In this document: piece by piece, positions 10,842 to 22,200 of the stretch
How the letters are laid out: every line of letters starts with the position of its first letter
Position numbering within the stretch: position 1 is the first letter of the stretch
From: Macrophomina tecta
Lineage: Eukaryota; Ascomycota; Dothideomycetes; Botryosphaeriales; Botryosphaeriaceae
Assembly (NCBI GenBank): GCA_024180945.1
Contig: JAKSGN010000002.1
Coordinates: 434,001 to 498,000, forward strand
DNA: 64,000 bases
Direction: 5' to 3'
Made by a program: the position numbers and the translations under genes
Notes under the pieces: generated by a model
What the model was told of the DNA's origin: nothing
What the model saw: the letters and a program-made list of their open reading frames with translations, nothing else
Database searches by the model: none

Positions 10842-12062
10842 CTATCGTTTGGGACCCGTCGTTGTCCCAGCTTGCTCAGCTCGGACGTTAACAGGCAAGT
10901 ATAGACCCTCCGACGCCTCGCGTAACCACGGAACCTCTGTGGCTGAGACTTTTGCCCGCGCATATTCAATGAGCGGGCCAGCGCCTGGGGCTTCTTCCAT
11001 TATGCCGATGACGCCAACTCTTGGCAATCCGAGAGCAGCTGCAAGTTTGGGCTCAGAGGATGGCTTTAGTGGAATAAGGCGGGCAGATTGGGAAGATGCG
11101 CGTCTAGGCGAGGCCGTTTGTGCGAGGAGTGGCAGATGCGCAGTTGTGATAGATGAAGGAGGCTGCAGAGTGAATATTAAAGGCAAGTGTCGGAGAGATT
11201 TTGGTGAGTATGGCGTGCCAGTTTCACCTGTTGCGGCTGGGCATGGCTGTTCCACCGAACCTGTTTGTCTCTGAGCTGGCTCGGGAGACGGCGGAGCATC
11301 GGCACCCTGCGCCAGTTGTTCGAGGTGGCGCGTAGTGCTGTTGACGCCCACGGTAATGTAACGTTTAAGGTCAGGGGCCGGCGGCGGCGATGCTGCGATC
11401 GGTTGCGGCTCCCCTTGGGTCCCACGGCGCTTACGCTTTTTGCTGCGCTTACCCTTCGAGAGTGTGATGTGGGCGGAGCGATGCTGGCCAATGGGCACAA
11501 GAAGACTGCACGCAATTTTCGGTTAGATACTGGGGCTGATAATGTTGTTGCAGTGACTTCATGATCGCCCGTGGGCTCCCCTGAGAAGCAGGCGTGAAGG
11601 AAGGGTAGATCCCCGGTTCTGCCAATAGCATGACGCGCAGCAACCAGCAGACTGAGGGCAATGTTGCTAGTAGACCGGGATGCCTGGCGGGGGCGAAAAA
11701 GCAAGCTGGGGGCCGTAGTGTTCGCGACGGAAGGCAGGAAGGGCAAAACGAAAAAAGAAAAGAAAAAAAAGAGAAGAGAAGAGAGGAAGGAAAGAAGGGC
11801 ACGCAGTAACGGTGGAGAAGCAGGTGAGTTGCACCTGAGATGAGAGGAAAAGAATACGCACTTTGTGAGCATTTCCAGCATGATGTCATGGTCAGTAGTC
11901 GTCAGCTGGGGCCTGGATTATTGATTAGCGGATGCATGGTGATGGTGTTGCAGCATTCCGGAGCGCTGAAACAACCTACCACTGGACGTGAGTGAAGGGG
12001 GCCTCGAGCTTGAACACGGTCTTGGCTGGGCGGGCGGCCTTCTTTGCAGCAGCGTCGGCCAT
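10842..12062 (-). CDS. pop3: RNase P/MRP protein subunit Pop3
   Basis: Pop3 is a small protein subunit of nuclear RNase P and RNase MRP, which process tRNA and rRNA precursors. Exons 12062-11980, 11912-11862 and 11505-10842 join in phase to 265 residues. The N-terminus MADAAAKKAARPAKTVFKL leads into APFTHVQWPQL and LLVPIGQHRSAHITLSKGKR with a KKRKRR basic patch. The central part contains LPLIFTLQPPSSITTAHLPLL. The C-terminal core has LAAALGLPRVGVIGIM and EVPWLREASEGLY, matching the fungal Pop3 domain (L7Ae-like fold). Intron 2 (11861-11506) is long at 356 nt. On the coding strand it has a 50-nt pyrimidine run, the complement of 11750-11799. The start is the ATG in strong context, 563 bp from the divergent ubiquitin hydrolase start. 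Confidence 0.87.
11750..11799. repeat. 50-nt homopurine tract in pop3 intron 2
   Basis: The + strand is uninterrupted A/G over 50 bases, so the pop3 sense strand is all pyrimidine here. It is a low-complexity intronic tract and may explain the intron's length. Confidence 0.85.
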
Positions 12063-12624
12063 GGCGCAGGGCAACAGATTGCCGGTACGGCGGGGCGCGA
12101 AGGGTGCGGTTGAGTTGTTGGCGGATGGAAACAGTGAGCAGGACGCCGGTGAGGTGGGCGCGGGGTGCTGGAGAGCGGCTAGTGCGTGCATGCTCTGCGG
12201 GCCGATGGTTGAGAGCAAGCAGCAGCCTGGCCTGGCGCGCTAAAACTATCGAAGCTCACGCCCCATCGGTGCGCACTTGCCTCCCGCCGCCGCGAAAGTC
12301 ACCCCGCGACGCGTCCAGCACGCCGCCGTCGCCGTTGACCTGCCGTCCAATTTGGCTGCCCTCTCCCCCCATCGCCGCGTGCGCGAAGCGGTGACGTCGC
12401 GGCCTGCAGCCTCGCTCCACGGCCCCTGCGCTGCGCTGCTCGACAAAAGCAATTGTAGTAGGCTGCCGCCCACGCACCCTTGTCACGCACCTCTCCAAGC
12501 TCCAGAGCTTCACGCATGGTGCCGCTCCGGTTCCCCCACCACCTTCTCCTGCCTGCGAGGCCTTCTGGACCCTTCCGCAGCTCCTGCCAGCTTCGGTAGA
12601 CGCTCTTTCACTGTCTGCTGACTC
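12063..12624. promoter_or_regulatory. divergent promoter region, pop3/ubiquitin hydrolase
   Basis: These 562 bp separate the two start codons. Both genes must initiate here. No specific motif was identified. Confidence 0.5.
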
Positions 12625-15600
12625 ATGGAGGCGCAACATGTTATGGATCCGCTCAGCCTAAGGAACACCTCTCCGCCAGCGAGCCTGGAGTCGCCTGAAG
12701 AGCGCCGTGACTCTATGGAAGACGCGGATTGCTCGCCCACCAGATTCAAACGCCCGCGCCTGGACAGCGGCAGCCGCGCCGTCCGCGAGATGTCCCAGGA
12801 CCTGGACCAGCCTGTCACCGGAAGCATGACCCACCCCGCTACTAACGCGCCTGCAACGCCCACGGAACAGCTCGAGCAAACCGACGACACTGCCGTCCAC
12901 ACCCCAAAGACGCCCAGCCGTGTCACCCTGAATCTACGTCCCTCACAAACCCCATCGCATACTCGTCGTGCCGCCTCGCCCACCGTCCACCCACTCGCCA
13001 CTGCAAATCAGGCTGCCGAATCCATGGACGCAGACCCTGACTCCGATTCTAGCGAGACCCTCCGCTCCTCTCCCTCTGCGTCTTTGTGCAAAAGCAGAGC
13101 CCACACCCCGCCTGCAGACGCCGAGCGCACCGATTCTGCGCTGTCACCTGGCCTTCTTTCTAGCCCCCGGGTTGAGCTTGCGGTCGACGCCTCTAATAAC
13201 ATGGAAGATTCTTCGGACAACGTGGTGGAGCTGAACGACGAAGATGGCGAACAAGAGCTGGTGCAAGAAATTGCCTTCACTGACGATATATTCGAGAGCT
13301 TCCCATACGCTAAGAACGTCGGCCGTGAAACTGCTCTGGGCGGCATGTTGAATCTGATAGCGAAACCACGTAAGTTCCGCATTCCGGTGCCACTTCTAGA
13401 GAACACACTAACGTTGACTTGCCCTCAGGCAATGCCCACCCCCTCGACGGCGAGCTGACGCACTTGAAAGACTGGCTGAAGTCGCTCAGCGTTCTCGTTC
13501 GCCAAGAGAAGGTCGATGCACGTACAACATATCTGCAGGAGCCTGTATTCTGGGATGAGATCGCAAAAATGTTCCACCGCATCGCTCACCGCCAGATTCC
13601 TTACGGAGAAGCCTTCGAACTTGACCCCGGACATGGTGAAGAGGACGCTTTGCGGGACCTGTGGAGCGCCTACGCCGAATGCGTGGCGCAGATGTTGAAG
13701 ATTGAGATCGAGTCACTGGAGGACGGCTCTCATCCTTTCAGGAGTTCACGCTTCGTGTCCCTCAACCATGTGAAGATTCTGAGCCAGTTGCTACGGTTTC
13801 GCGACGACCTGCCTTTTTGGGCGCTTATGATTGACCTCGTTGGACGTCGCGTGGAAGGCTTGAGGAGAGTATGTTCGTCCATAATGTCGGCTTTCAGCGT
13901 CGAGCTAGACGGCCTCGCATCTCTCATCAGCTTGGTTCCGCTGGCTCTTACTGAACGTGACCTCCGCCCGGCGGCTGAGGAATGCCTCGGCTTGCTGTAC
14001 TGCTTGAGCTCCTTCGCCATCCAATGGAAGGAGGATGCTGACCGGGCTGATTCTCACTGGATGGCATACACGCTACTCTCACTCTTCGAAAAGCTCAACC
14101 AGGAGATTCAGGCGTCGTTGAAGGCGCCTATCGAGCTTTGTACTGAGCTTGTCAAGACTAATGCGATGCTCCTTTACGCCGCTGCGTACATCGACACAGA
14201 AGTCGCGAGTCAACTTGGAAAGTCCATCTACGGAAACCCAAGAGATATACACCCTTCCGCATTGACTGAGGAAGTGCTTCAGACATCGTGGATGCTGAAG
14301 ACCTTGAAGCAATACATTTTGAAAGGGAACATGGCGCACCGCATTTATGGCGTGGAGACGATGAGCCACCAGTTCATCCAGGTCTGGACCACTTGGAGTC
14401 AGAAAACCCATTCCCCGGAGATTCTCGATCACTTTGCGCAGATCTTGCTGGAAGATCAGATCATCGACTACATCATTGGGGTCGACTCGCACCCTCAGCT
14501 TGTCTCCAGAAGTGGAAATATCGTGGGCTTTCTTGCCGTGACTGACCATTATGGCGAACTGCAGACCAATGCAATTTGGGACGCTATAACCGAAAGTCAG
14601 GATCCGCGGATGGCAGAAGCTCTTATCGAGATGCTGCAGCACACAGCGCAGCTGATGTCTGTAAAAGACTTGCTCTATCTCTGTACAAAGTTCCACACCC
14701 TTCCGTTATCCAGGATCACGTCGACTTTTGTCGAATTCTTCCGCAACCTTTGCAGTAGCATCCAGAAGAGAGCTCGAAGCGATGCTGGGAAGTGGACCCA
14801 GGAAGCAGACCGTTTGAAGGCATTTGCACTTTGTGTGCATCTGGCTCAAGAGACCTATCCAAACCCCGAAGATTCTTTGGCTCCCTTGTTACAAAGCCTT
14901 CACCGCGTTGCCATTGCAGAGCTTGGTCTGTTCTCCAGAGGCGAATTCGCTCTCGCGGAAGATCGACTTCGAATTTACAAAACATGTGCCTCTGGCATAG
15001 CAGAAAAGAGACCTCAAGCCGCTGCTAATGCAGAGATCATATTCACTATGCTTTCAGCCGTACCAGACGATGCAAATGTTGTCCTGAAATATGGAGTAGC
15101 GGAGCATGTCGCTGAGGAGCTCTGCTTTTTTGTAATAGCACGAAAGGGAAATGCGATGAAGTATCTTGAAACTTCACTCACGTCACGCCTGCAACTTCTT
15201 TTCCATCTTCTGAACATTGATCCTACATCCATAACGACGGAAACTCAGGAGTTGGTCTGGAATCATTTGGTCGGCTATAATGCTATCAGCATGGAACTTC
15301 GAGATGTCGCATGGCACCACCTTTCCGCCATGGCGAAGTCACAGTCCTCGGCAAACACATTTCTTGTCCTCTGTGCGACAGAACTTCTACCGAACTTGAA
15401 CCCGGAGTTCTATAGTGGCGGGTTATTCGATTTCCTCCGTGAACTCACGGATTATCAGCGGCGCACTTCAACCAAGGGGGAGGTCTCGGCCGAAGGCATC
15501 TTCGAGCCGCCCAGTGTTGAACTCTTCTGGCGCATCATTCTTACTGCACCCTCCGGGACAATCGAAGGGACTACGGCAGAGTACCTCGCAGACCTATATC

Positions 15601-18600
15601 TGGACCCTAGGACGTTTAATCGATACATCGGAGACTATCCTGATCTGGTCCGCGATACACATACGGCCCTCGTTAGTCGTTGTATTAACCAAATGGTCAC
15701 CGCTTACTCTGCACTGAGAAATGATGGTGCATCTGCAGACGTTGACATGAGTGATGTGAGCATGCTCGAACTTCAGTTCCAACGTATGTTGTTGTTCCTC
15801 ATGGTACTCCTCAGCTCAGTCAAGAAACGCCCTGAACTCCAAATTACCTCTCCACGTCTTGCTAAAACCACGGTACCGGCCAGGCTGGAAGACACAGTGG
15901 GCGTTCAAAGACCCGTGAAGTTTCAGGCCTTCGGTACTCAAGTCGAACCTATCAAGACTGTGTACATCGGTGACCTTCAGACGCTCTCCTGGCTGGTGGA
16001 GCGTTTGCGCGAGTGGACCGGCTTTGACGAGGTTCGGCTCATCCATGGCGGCTCGCCTCTTGACTTGCAAGCTTTGGGTGACCAAACCATCCATGACTTG
16101 TCGCTCCACGAGAAGGGAGCTATCCTGGTGAAGAACATCGGTAAATCCACTGCCCCTTACTATGGCCAGGGAAGCTCGAGTGTCATCGAAAAGGAAATCC
16201 TCGCAAACTATGACACCATATTCAACTTCCTGGACGGCGGGGATGACTGTTTGAGCGCAGCTGTAAGTATAAGCTCCATGTTTACCGCAACGATACTGAT
16301 AGCTTTGCAGGCATACGACTTTCTCAATCAGATACCCCCACATGGAAAAGCTTTCGATGTCACATACGGCGGGCGGCAGACAGACTCGATACCGGATATC
16401 GTGAAATCCGCCTTCACACCGGGCAAACTGTTCAAGGCTAGGATATCGGTTTCCACACTGAGGAAGGACTTAAAGAATCAGATGAGATCGGTATACCCTC
16501 GGAAGTCTTCATCAGCACACGAAGCAGCAATTAATGTAGAGCAGGGCCCAGTGAATGTGCAGTCACTTAGTCACTCGGTTCAACTGCTCGATGCGGTGAT
16601 ACTCGACGAGGAGCTTATCCAAAATACCCTCTCTGGGCCACAGGATGAGCTAATCGCTTGTTCTGTGCTTGAAACATTCACGGATCTGCTGAAAGGTAGG
16701 CTTCCCCATACACATCTCACGGGGTGTCTGCTAACTTTGCATAGAGCGCGTCGAACCGGAGGTTTCTGCTTCGTACTTTGCCGATGGAGCTGGTCTTGTT
16801 GACCGCTTGATGTCGTTTCTGCAAGCTTCCCTCAACGAGATGCCGAATCAGGAACTCACAGTGCACTGCTATTCGGCGTTAATCGAGGCTTTCAATCACA
16901 ACCGCAACATTTGGGAAGCTTTCAAAAGTCGGGATGATCTCATCGAACTTCACTACACTCTCCTTGTTTCACACGAGTGCGTCCAGCTCCGAGAGTATCT
17001 ATCATCCAAGATCGAGAATCAGTGCCAACACAGCTCTGAGTGAGTCCAATCACATATAGATCGGAGACTATTACCTCGAACTTTGGCTGATTTCGAATCC
17101 TAAACAGGAAATCTGCTGTTAACAACGATGACCTCGTTTCATTCTATTGGAATGTTCTTTCTAGTCTCCTACCGCGTGCTTCACAAACACCTAGATCCTG
17201 TCAGCAGCTTTTCGACCTCTCGACTAAAGTCTTCCGCTGGTATGACGAGTGCTCGCGAGACGAGGCTGTCCTCAGGAACTACATAACCACTTGGAGCGAT
17301 TTCCTTCTGGCTCACAAATATGACACCTGCGTCGGTCGCTCTGAGATCGATTTTGTTGTGTCAGGATTTGCTCAACTATTACGCACGGCTGTCCAGTCTT
17401 TGAAGTCCTTCAAGAAGCCACTGAATATCGAGGCTCTAGCTGCGAAAATTTTCACAGCATTTTTGTTCCCTCAACCTTCGAGCCCAAAAGACAAGAATAT
17501 CGTAGGTACGTCCACTGTACTTCCAGTACTGGACACAACCACGAGGACGATGCTGTACGACCTGATCACCTCCCTTTGTGAAGATTCGGTCGTCTATAAA
17601 CAAATCATCGATCTCAATCGTCAACTTCTGGAGAGTTGCCCCCACGATTACGATGAAGATTATGTCCTCAGCGGATCAAGAGACCTTCGTTCCGAAACGG
17701 GTTACGTTGGTCTGGAGAATCCGCAAGCACTGTGCTACATGAATTCGATGATGACACAGCTTTTCATGGATATCGAGTTTAGAAAGTTCGTCTTTGAGGC
17801 CGAGAGCGGTACCGACGAGGGCCTGTTGAAGGCCATGCAAGAACTCTTTGCCACCATGCAAAGCAGCTACGGAAGATCGGTCGACATGAAGCCCTTCGCA
17901 AACTGTGTTCGTGGCACGGATAAGAGACCCATCAATGTCGCAATTCAGATGGATACCGAGGAATTCTTCCGATTGCTAATGGACCAACTCGAAAGTGAGT
18001 TGCTCTCTCCGGAGGACAAACAACGTCTGCGAAATTTCTATGGCGGCCGCTCCGTCAACCAGATCAAGTCTAAGGATTGCCAGCATGTCTCGGAGACTAC
18101 TGAGACACTGTTCAACCTGCCTTTAGAGGTGAAGGGCAAGGAAACCTTGGAGGATAGCCTCAGTTCCTATGTCGAAGGCGAAAGTTTAGAAGGCGAAAAC
18201 AAGTACAAGTGCGAGCCCTGTGGTGGACGTCTCGTTAACGCAGTTAAGCGCACTTGCCTTCAAAGCGTGCCCGATAACTTGATTATCCACCTCAAGCGGT
18301 TCGACTTTGATCCGTTCACAATGACCAGGAGTAAGATCAACGACTCTTTCCGTTTCCCATCACGCATCGATATGAGCCCATACAAGGTGGAATATCTCAG
18401 TGATCCGGAGAAGCCCATAGAAGAGGACTTTTTTGAGCTTGTTGGAGTTCTGGTTCATGCGGGAGGTGTTGAGCAAGGCCACTACTGGTCTTACATCCGT
18501 GTCCGACCGGATAACCAAGGGTCTTCGCGGTGGATCAAGTTTAACGATGACACCGTCACGGAACAAGATCTCAGCAAAGTCGAATCTGAGTGTTATGGGG

Positions 18601-20486
18601 GCAATGGTAGGCATACCTCTGCTTACATGCTCCTGTATCAGCGGGCCTCATCTATGGACAAAGAAGGGGTGAATGTTCTCCGCGCTCCTCAGTCGCTCAA
18701 TCCAATTGCGAAGATGCCAAAAGATCTTGAGGAATCCGTGGCTGCCTCCAATGAGCGCCACATCCGGGCATATTGCATGTTCGACAAGGCACATAGCGTC
18801 TTCATCCGGAGAATGATCCCTCAGATACGCACGATCAACAAGGGAGTCTGCACTGACGATCACGCTCTTGAGAGACGTGTTATCGACCTGAGCCTGCAGC
18901 ACGTCTATGAAGTGGCCGGTCGTGGCCAGGATATGGAAGACCTTTCTAACATCCTGGGGGAACTGAAGAGGATGATCTACCCTTGCACGGAATGTACGAA
19001 GCTGGCACTCGATTGGATCAGCGGCCATGACCAAGCCCTGTCCGACTGGTTCATCTTCTCACACCAAGCCGACGGCGGTAATCCAGTCGGGTTCCAGATT
19101 GGCTGCTTCATGGTTGAATCATTGAAGGAGCTTCGCAACCGAGACCCTTCGAAGTATGGGCTGGACGGCAACCAGCAGGATCTTGAGCAAGCTTTCGAAG
19201 ATGGTAGTGATGGTGCTCTGCACAACATCCTCGCGCGCATGAAAACTATGGTCTCCGCTCTTTACCATTGCCCGCGGGGCTTGGAAGCGACTCAGCGTGT
19301 ATGGGACATGTATTTCAAGTTCCTCCAGGCAGTTCTCGAGCTCGGTTTACCTGAAGTCGCCCTCCTGTTGGATAGTGATTTTCTCCGGACATGCCTTGAG
19401 ATCTATCACGTCGACTCGGTGCAAGAGGCGGCCCAGCTCTATCCCCAGCTTAGACAAACCCTCGTGAGGAAGAGTTGTAGACCGTCTTTCGTGGAAATGA
19501 CAGTTTTCGCAAGTCGACTGCTTTCCTACATCGATCTGGAGGCCGATCTCGTTCCCACCACCATTGAGCGCATCAGGTCGTTTTCCGATTCTGAAATTCA
19601 GAAATTCCCATTCACTCATTCTGAACGGAATTTGTTCTACAGGTGGGACAAGGACAATAATTGCCTCACCGTCCTCAACCGCCTCCTCGAGACTTGGGAG
19701 TCAGCTCCCAATCGTCCGTTCGCCCCTGGAGATATCATCAAGTTGATGATGGCAGTCGAACCAACTGCAGGCCATCTGCGAGCCATCCACGTCACTATCC
19801 ATGAAGGCGTTGAACTACTCATGCCCCACATCAGCGCGCCGTTTGTTATGGGCGCCTTGTACTACTGTTCGGTTGCTCCCAAGCCAAAGGACGCCGTGAT
19901 GATGGTCCAAGATATCGTAAACTGCATGGTCCTTGAGAAACAGCTGCTCGGAGATACTTTCTGTACCTTCATCTCCAATCTCGTCGGAATCCGCAACGAG
20001 CATTGGGGCCAAAAGTATCCAGATTTCTTCTACGTCCAAGTCGTCGATCACGCTCACCTCTGGGCAATAAGACTCATGTGCTTCGATGACTCTGATGTCC
20101 AGCAGCAAGTGCTGACTCTCACGAGGAAGCTCATCACGGAAAACATGCCAAACCGGGGTTGTGTGAGAAGAGACTTCGACACTGATGCTGGCCTTAATGC
20201 ACGCATTCGTGCAGTACAGGACCTGATAAGACACGGCTACGAGCGACTGCTTTCCATCCAAAAGGATAGTGATGTCTCAAAAAACTTCATTGAGCCTCTG
20301 TGCACCCTCTTGCACGACTGCCATCGCTACATCAGGGCTCTGCATGGCGTGTATCCGCAGGTGCTTTCCGAGCATGAACTTCAGGATCTTGTACAAAGAT
20401 GCCTCTCTATGGAGAGGATCTTTAGGGAGTGGCCTGAGAGCGATGAGTATGATTCGAGTAAGTATGATCATGCCGGTGGTTTTTGA
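12625..20486 (+). CDS. very large ubiquitin carboxyl-terminal hydrolase (USP9X/USP34-like)
   Basis: This is a predicted cysteine deubiquitinase of the C19 family. Exons 12625-13369, 13429-16262, 16311-16695, 16745-17039 and 17108-20486 join in phase to 2,545 residues. The first 215 or so residues are Ser/Pro-rich with a KRPRLD basic patch. A long helical-repeat-like region follows. A ubiquitin-like segment lies near 1087-1153 (WLVERLREWTGFDEVRLIHG). The catalytic domain starts at about 1617. Its Cys box reads GLENPQALCYMNS, with Cys1629 and the oxyanion Asn five residues before it. The zinc-ribbon half KCEPCGG, His1878 in GHYWSYI and Asn1899/Asp1900 in WIKFNDD complete the active site. The long C-terminal extension is helical and resembles USP9X/USP34. 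Intron 2 (16263-16310) is 48 nt and frame-neutral, so it could be missed by gene finders; GTAAGT...TTTGCAG supports it. Confidence 0.92.
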
Positions 20487-21386
20487 GTAGCTGCCTGGCT
20501 TCTTAGCTCGTATGGGCAATCAGAATCCCACTCCTCTGCACAATCTTATCAACACTCTCAGCCCAAGCACTCAGATATGCGACTAATGCTCGATCAATAA
20601 CAGCTTTCTCAGGAGACGAGGAACTGGAATATACGGACAACGATGTCGAAGCCGTTTGAACAATGGATTTGATCGGCAACACAACGACCCCTATACTCCA
20701 CACGAGCTTAAGCTGCCTTGTCGCGAATACAAGCAGTTTCTTGGCGAATTGGCGTATTGGAGACATGTTGAAACGTCTGGCGTGGCTCACTACTTTGGCT
20801 CACAGTCGGACGGTAATGACTGGGCTTGATGGGAAGCAGTTGCGAGAATTGCTCTGCCCTCGCAGAAGGTCTGGCTTTTGTCCATTGTGTGTCAATTTTG
20901 CATTGGTCATGGGCAGAAGCGCGGGTCGTTTGCATGGCGAAACATTTTCTTATAGTATGGATTTCTTTGCTTTAAGGATTCTGTGGTGGGTCCAAGGAGG
21001 GTCTAGCTTTCTCTTTTTATGCATGGCGACGGCGATGGGAAAAAGGGGCGAGAAAACTTTCCACAAAAATCTTGGGGGTCAGTAATGGCGGGCATTTGTC
21101 TATTTTTCGGTTTCCTTCGTCCTTCGTTTCTCCCAAGACCATGGCGTGACTGGGTTTCATGGGCACACGACCTGCTGAACGATAAGGGAGCGATTTGAGT
21201 TTTGCAATGGTGCAAAAGACGAGCGTACGCTTCACTTCTGATTACATGGGCTAGGGATGGATGACTTTAGACACTCGTTCGCTCGTCGAGAGCATAGCTT
21301 AAATAGCACAGAGATCTGCCGAAATTCTAGATTTGGTTCTCTTCATCTTCGCGGCGTGGTGACGCTTAGCTATTTTCACCTTCCGC
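20487..21386. other. intergenic region downstream of the ubiquitin hydrolase
   Basis: This is a 0.9-kb interval. Apart from the antisense ORF at 20503-20766, listed separately, I see nothing recognisable. Confidence 0.5.
20503..20766 (-). CDS. possible small ORF, 87 residues, antisense to the hydrolase 3' flank
   Basis: The ATG at 20766 opens a frame with a coding-like look: a basic amphipathic start (MSPIRQFAKKLLVFATRQLK), a hydrophobic patch (LVWSIGVVVLPI) and a helical tail (VAYLSAWAESVDKIVQR). It has no recognised domain. It ends 17 bp from the convergent hydrolase stop. It may be a short mitochondrial or membrane peptide, a remnant exon, or chance. Confidence 0.3.
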   Translation of the reverse strand: MSPIRQFAKKLLVFATRQLKLVWSIGVVVLPIKSIVQTASTSLSVYSSSSSPEKAVIDRALVAYLSAWAESVDKIVQRSGILIAHTS

Positions 21387-22004
21387 ATGGATTCTCACCT
21401 GTTACCCACTGTGTCTATTGTCCCGATTGGCTCCATTGTTCCTCTCACTCAATATGCTTCTCCGCTCATGTATATTTTCTACCCTGCTTCTCAAATTCTC
21501 TTTCTTTCCTTCCTCGCCGTCCTCTACATCCAGACAACGTCCGGTCCACACCAAGCACGCAATGTGTCAACTCGACACATTCCCGACGAGGCTTACATGC
21601 CTCCGCCTATCATCTGGCCGCCGGCTGGCCCGGCCACCACGACCACAAGCACCACTTGTCGGCAGGTCGAGATTGTCGACTCGGACAGCCCAAGCCATAG
21701 CCCGAGTCTCACTTTCTCCCACGGCTCGCTTCTCCTCATCCGCGCTCACTCGGCCAACGGCCGACGCGCGTTCCTGAACAAGCGCAGGCGCACTGCCTGC
21801 TGCGACACCACTGAGCAGCCGGCGTGCGTGAAGCGCAAGTGCGCAAACCCCTTCCTGCCGGTCCACCAGCAGCTGGCTCTCGAGTGGCGGGCGGCCGGGT
21901 ATCGGACGCGGTGGGCTGCGTTGTCCGCCGGTGAGGAGGCGGAGAAGAAGGAGGCGGGAGACGGGAAGGGTAATAGTGGGGGTTGGCTTGTGGTCCAGTT
22001 CTGA
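21387..22004 (+). CDS. unrecognised protein, 205 residues
   Basis: A single ATG-initiated ORF has strong G/C preference in third codon positions in its second half, which favours coding. The N-terminal part has a hydrophobic stretch (about residues 28-48, YIFYPASQILFLSFLAVLYI) that could be a membrane anchor. The middle is Pro/Thr/Ser-rich. The C-terminal half is basic with several Cys (NKRRRTACCDTTEQPACVKR) and ends with a Lys/Glu/Gly-rich tail. No family is recognised. The first 40 residues are less convincingly coding than the rest, so the true start could be internal. A tRNA-like sequence follows closely downstream. Confidence 0.45.
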   Translation: MDSHLLPTVSIVPIGSIVPLTQYASPLMYIFYPASQILFLSFLAVLYIQTTSGPHQARNVSTRHIPDEAYMPPPIIWPPAGPATTTTSTTCRQVEIVDSDSPSHSPSLTFSHGSLLLIRAHSANGRRAFLNKRRRTACCDTTEQPACVKRKCANPFLPVHQQLALEWRAAGYRTRWAALSAGEEAEKKEAGDGKGNSGGWLVVQF

Positions 22005-22130
22005 TGTACATATAATGATGGAAACTAATCCCGACATCAACAACCAGCATGGGTCTGTGGTTTAGTGGGTTAGTTCACCTTGTTACACATCTTCGCCATG
22101 AATTTCATCTAATGTCAAGTTCAGTATAAT

Positions 22131-22200
22131 ACTCCCTTAGCATGATTGCCTCCAAAGGCCTATGTGGGAGTGGTCCGGGGTTCGATTCCCCGCGGATCCA
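22131..22200 (+). tRNA. tRNA-Ala(AGC)-like 3' two-thirds with a 22-nt intron
   Basis: The anticodon stem is CTCCC/GGGAG (22132-22136 with 22166-22170). The loop is TTAGCA plus T, with anticodon AGC at 22139-22141, interrupted after position 37 by a 22-nt insert (22143-22164) where tRNA introns sit. A 5-nt variable loop TGGTC follows, then a perfect T-arm (CGGGG-TTCGATT-CCCCG, 22176-22192), the acceptor 3' strand CGGATCC (22193-22199) and a discriminator A. The bases directly upstream do not form a proper D-arm or acceptor 5' strand. A pairing GGGTCTG occurs 80 nt upstream of the anticodon arm, at 22051-22057. It may be a pseudogene or an unusually interrupted tRNA. Confidence 0.45.

Noticed and set aside
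14079..14696. 205-codon minus-strand frame within the ubiquitin hydrolase
   Set aside because: It is a shadow of strongly coding sense sequence, with no independent start context or domain.
16696..16744. Possible premature end of the ubiquitin hydrolase after exon 3
   Set aside because: The plus-strand frame stops soon after this point, but removing the GTAGGC...CATAG intron restores the frame into a conserved continuation through two further exons to the catalytic domain.
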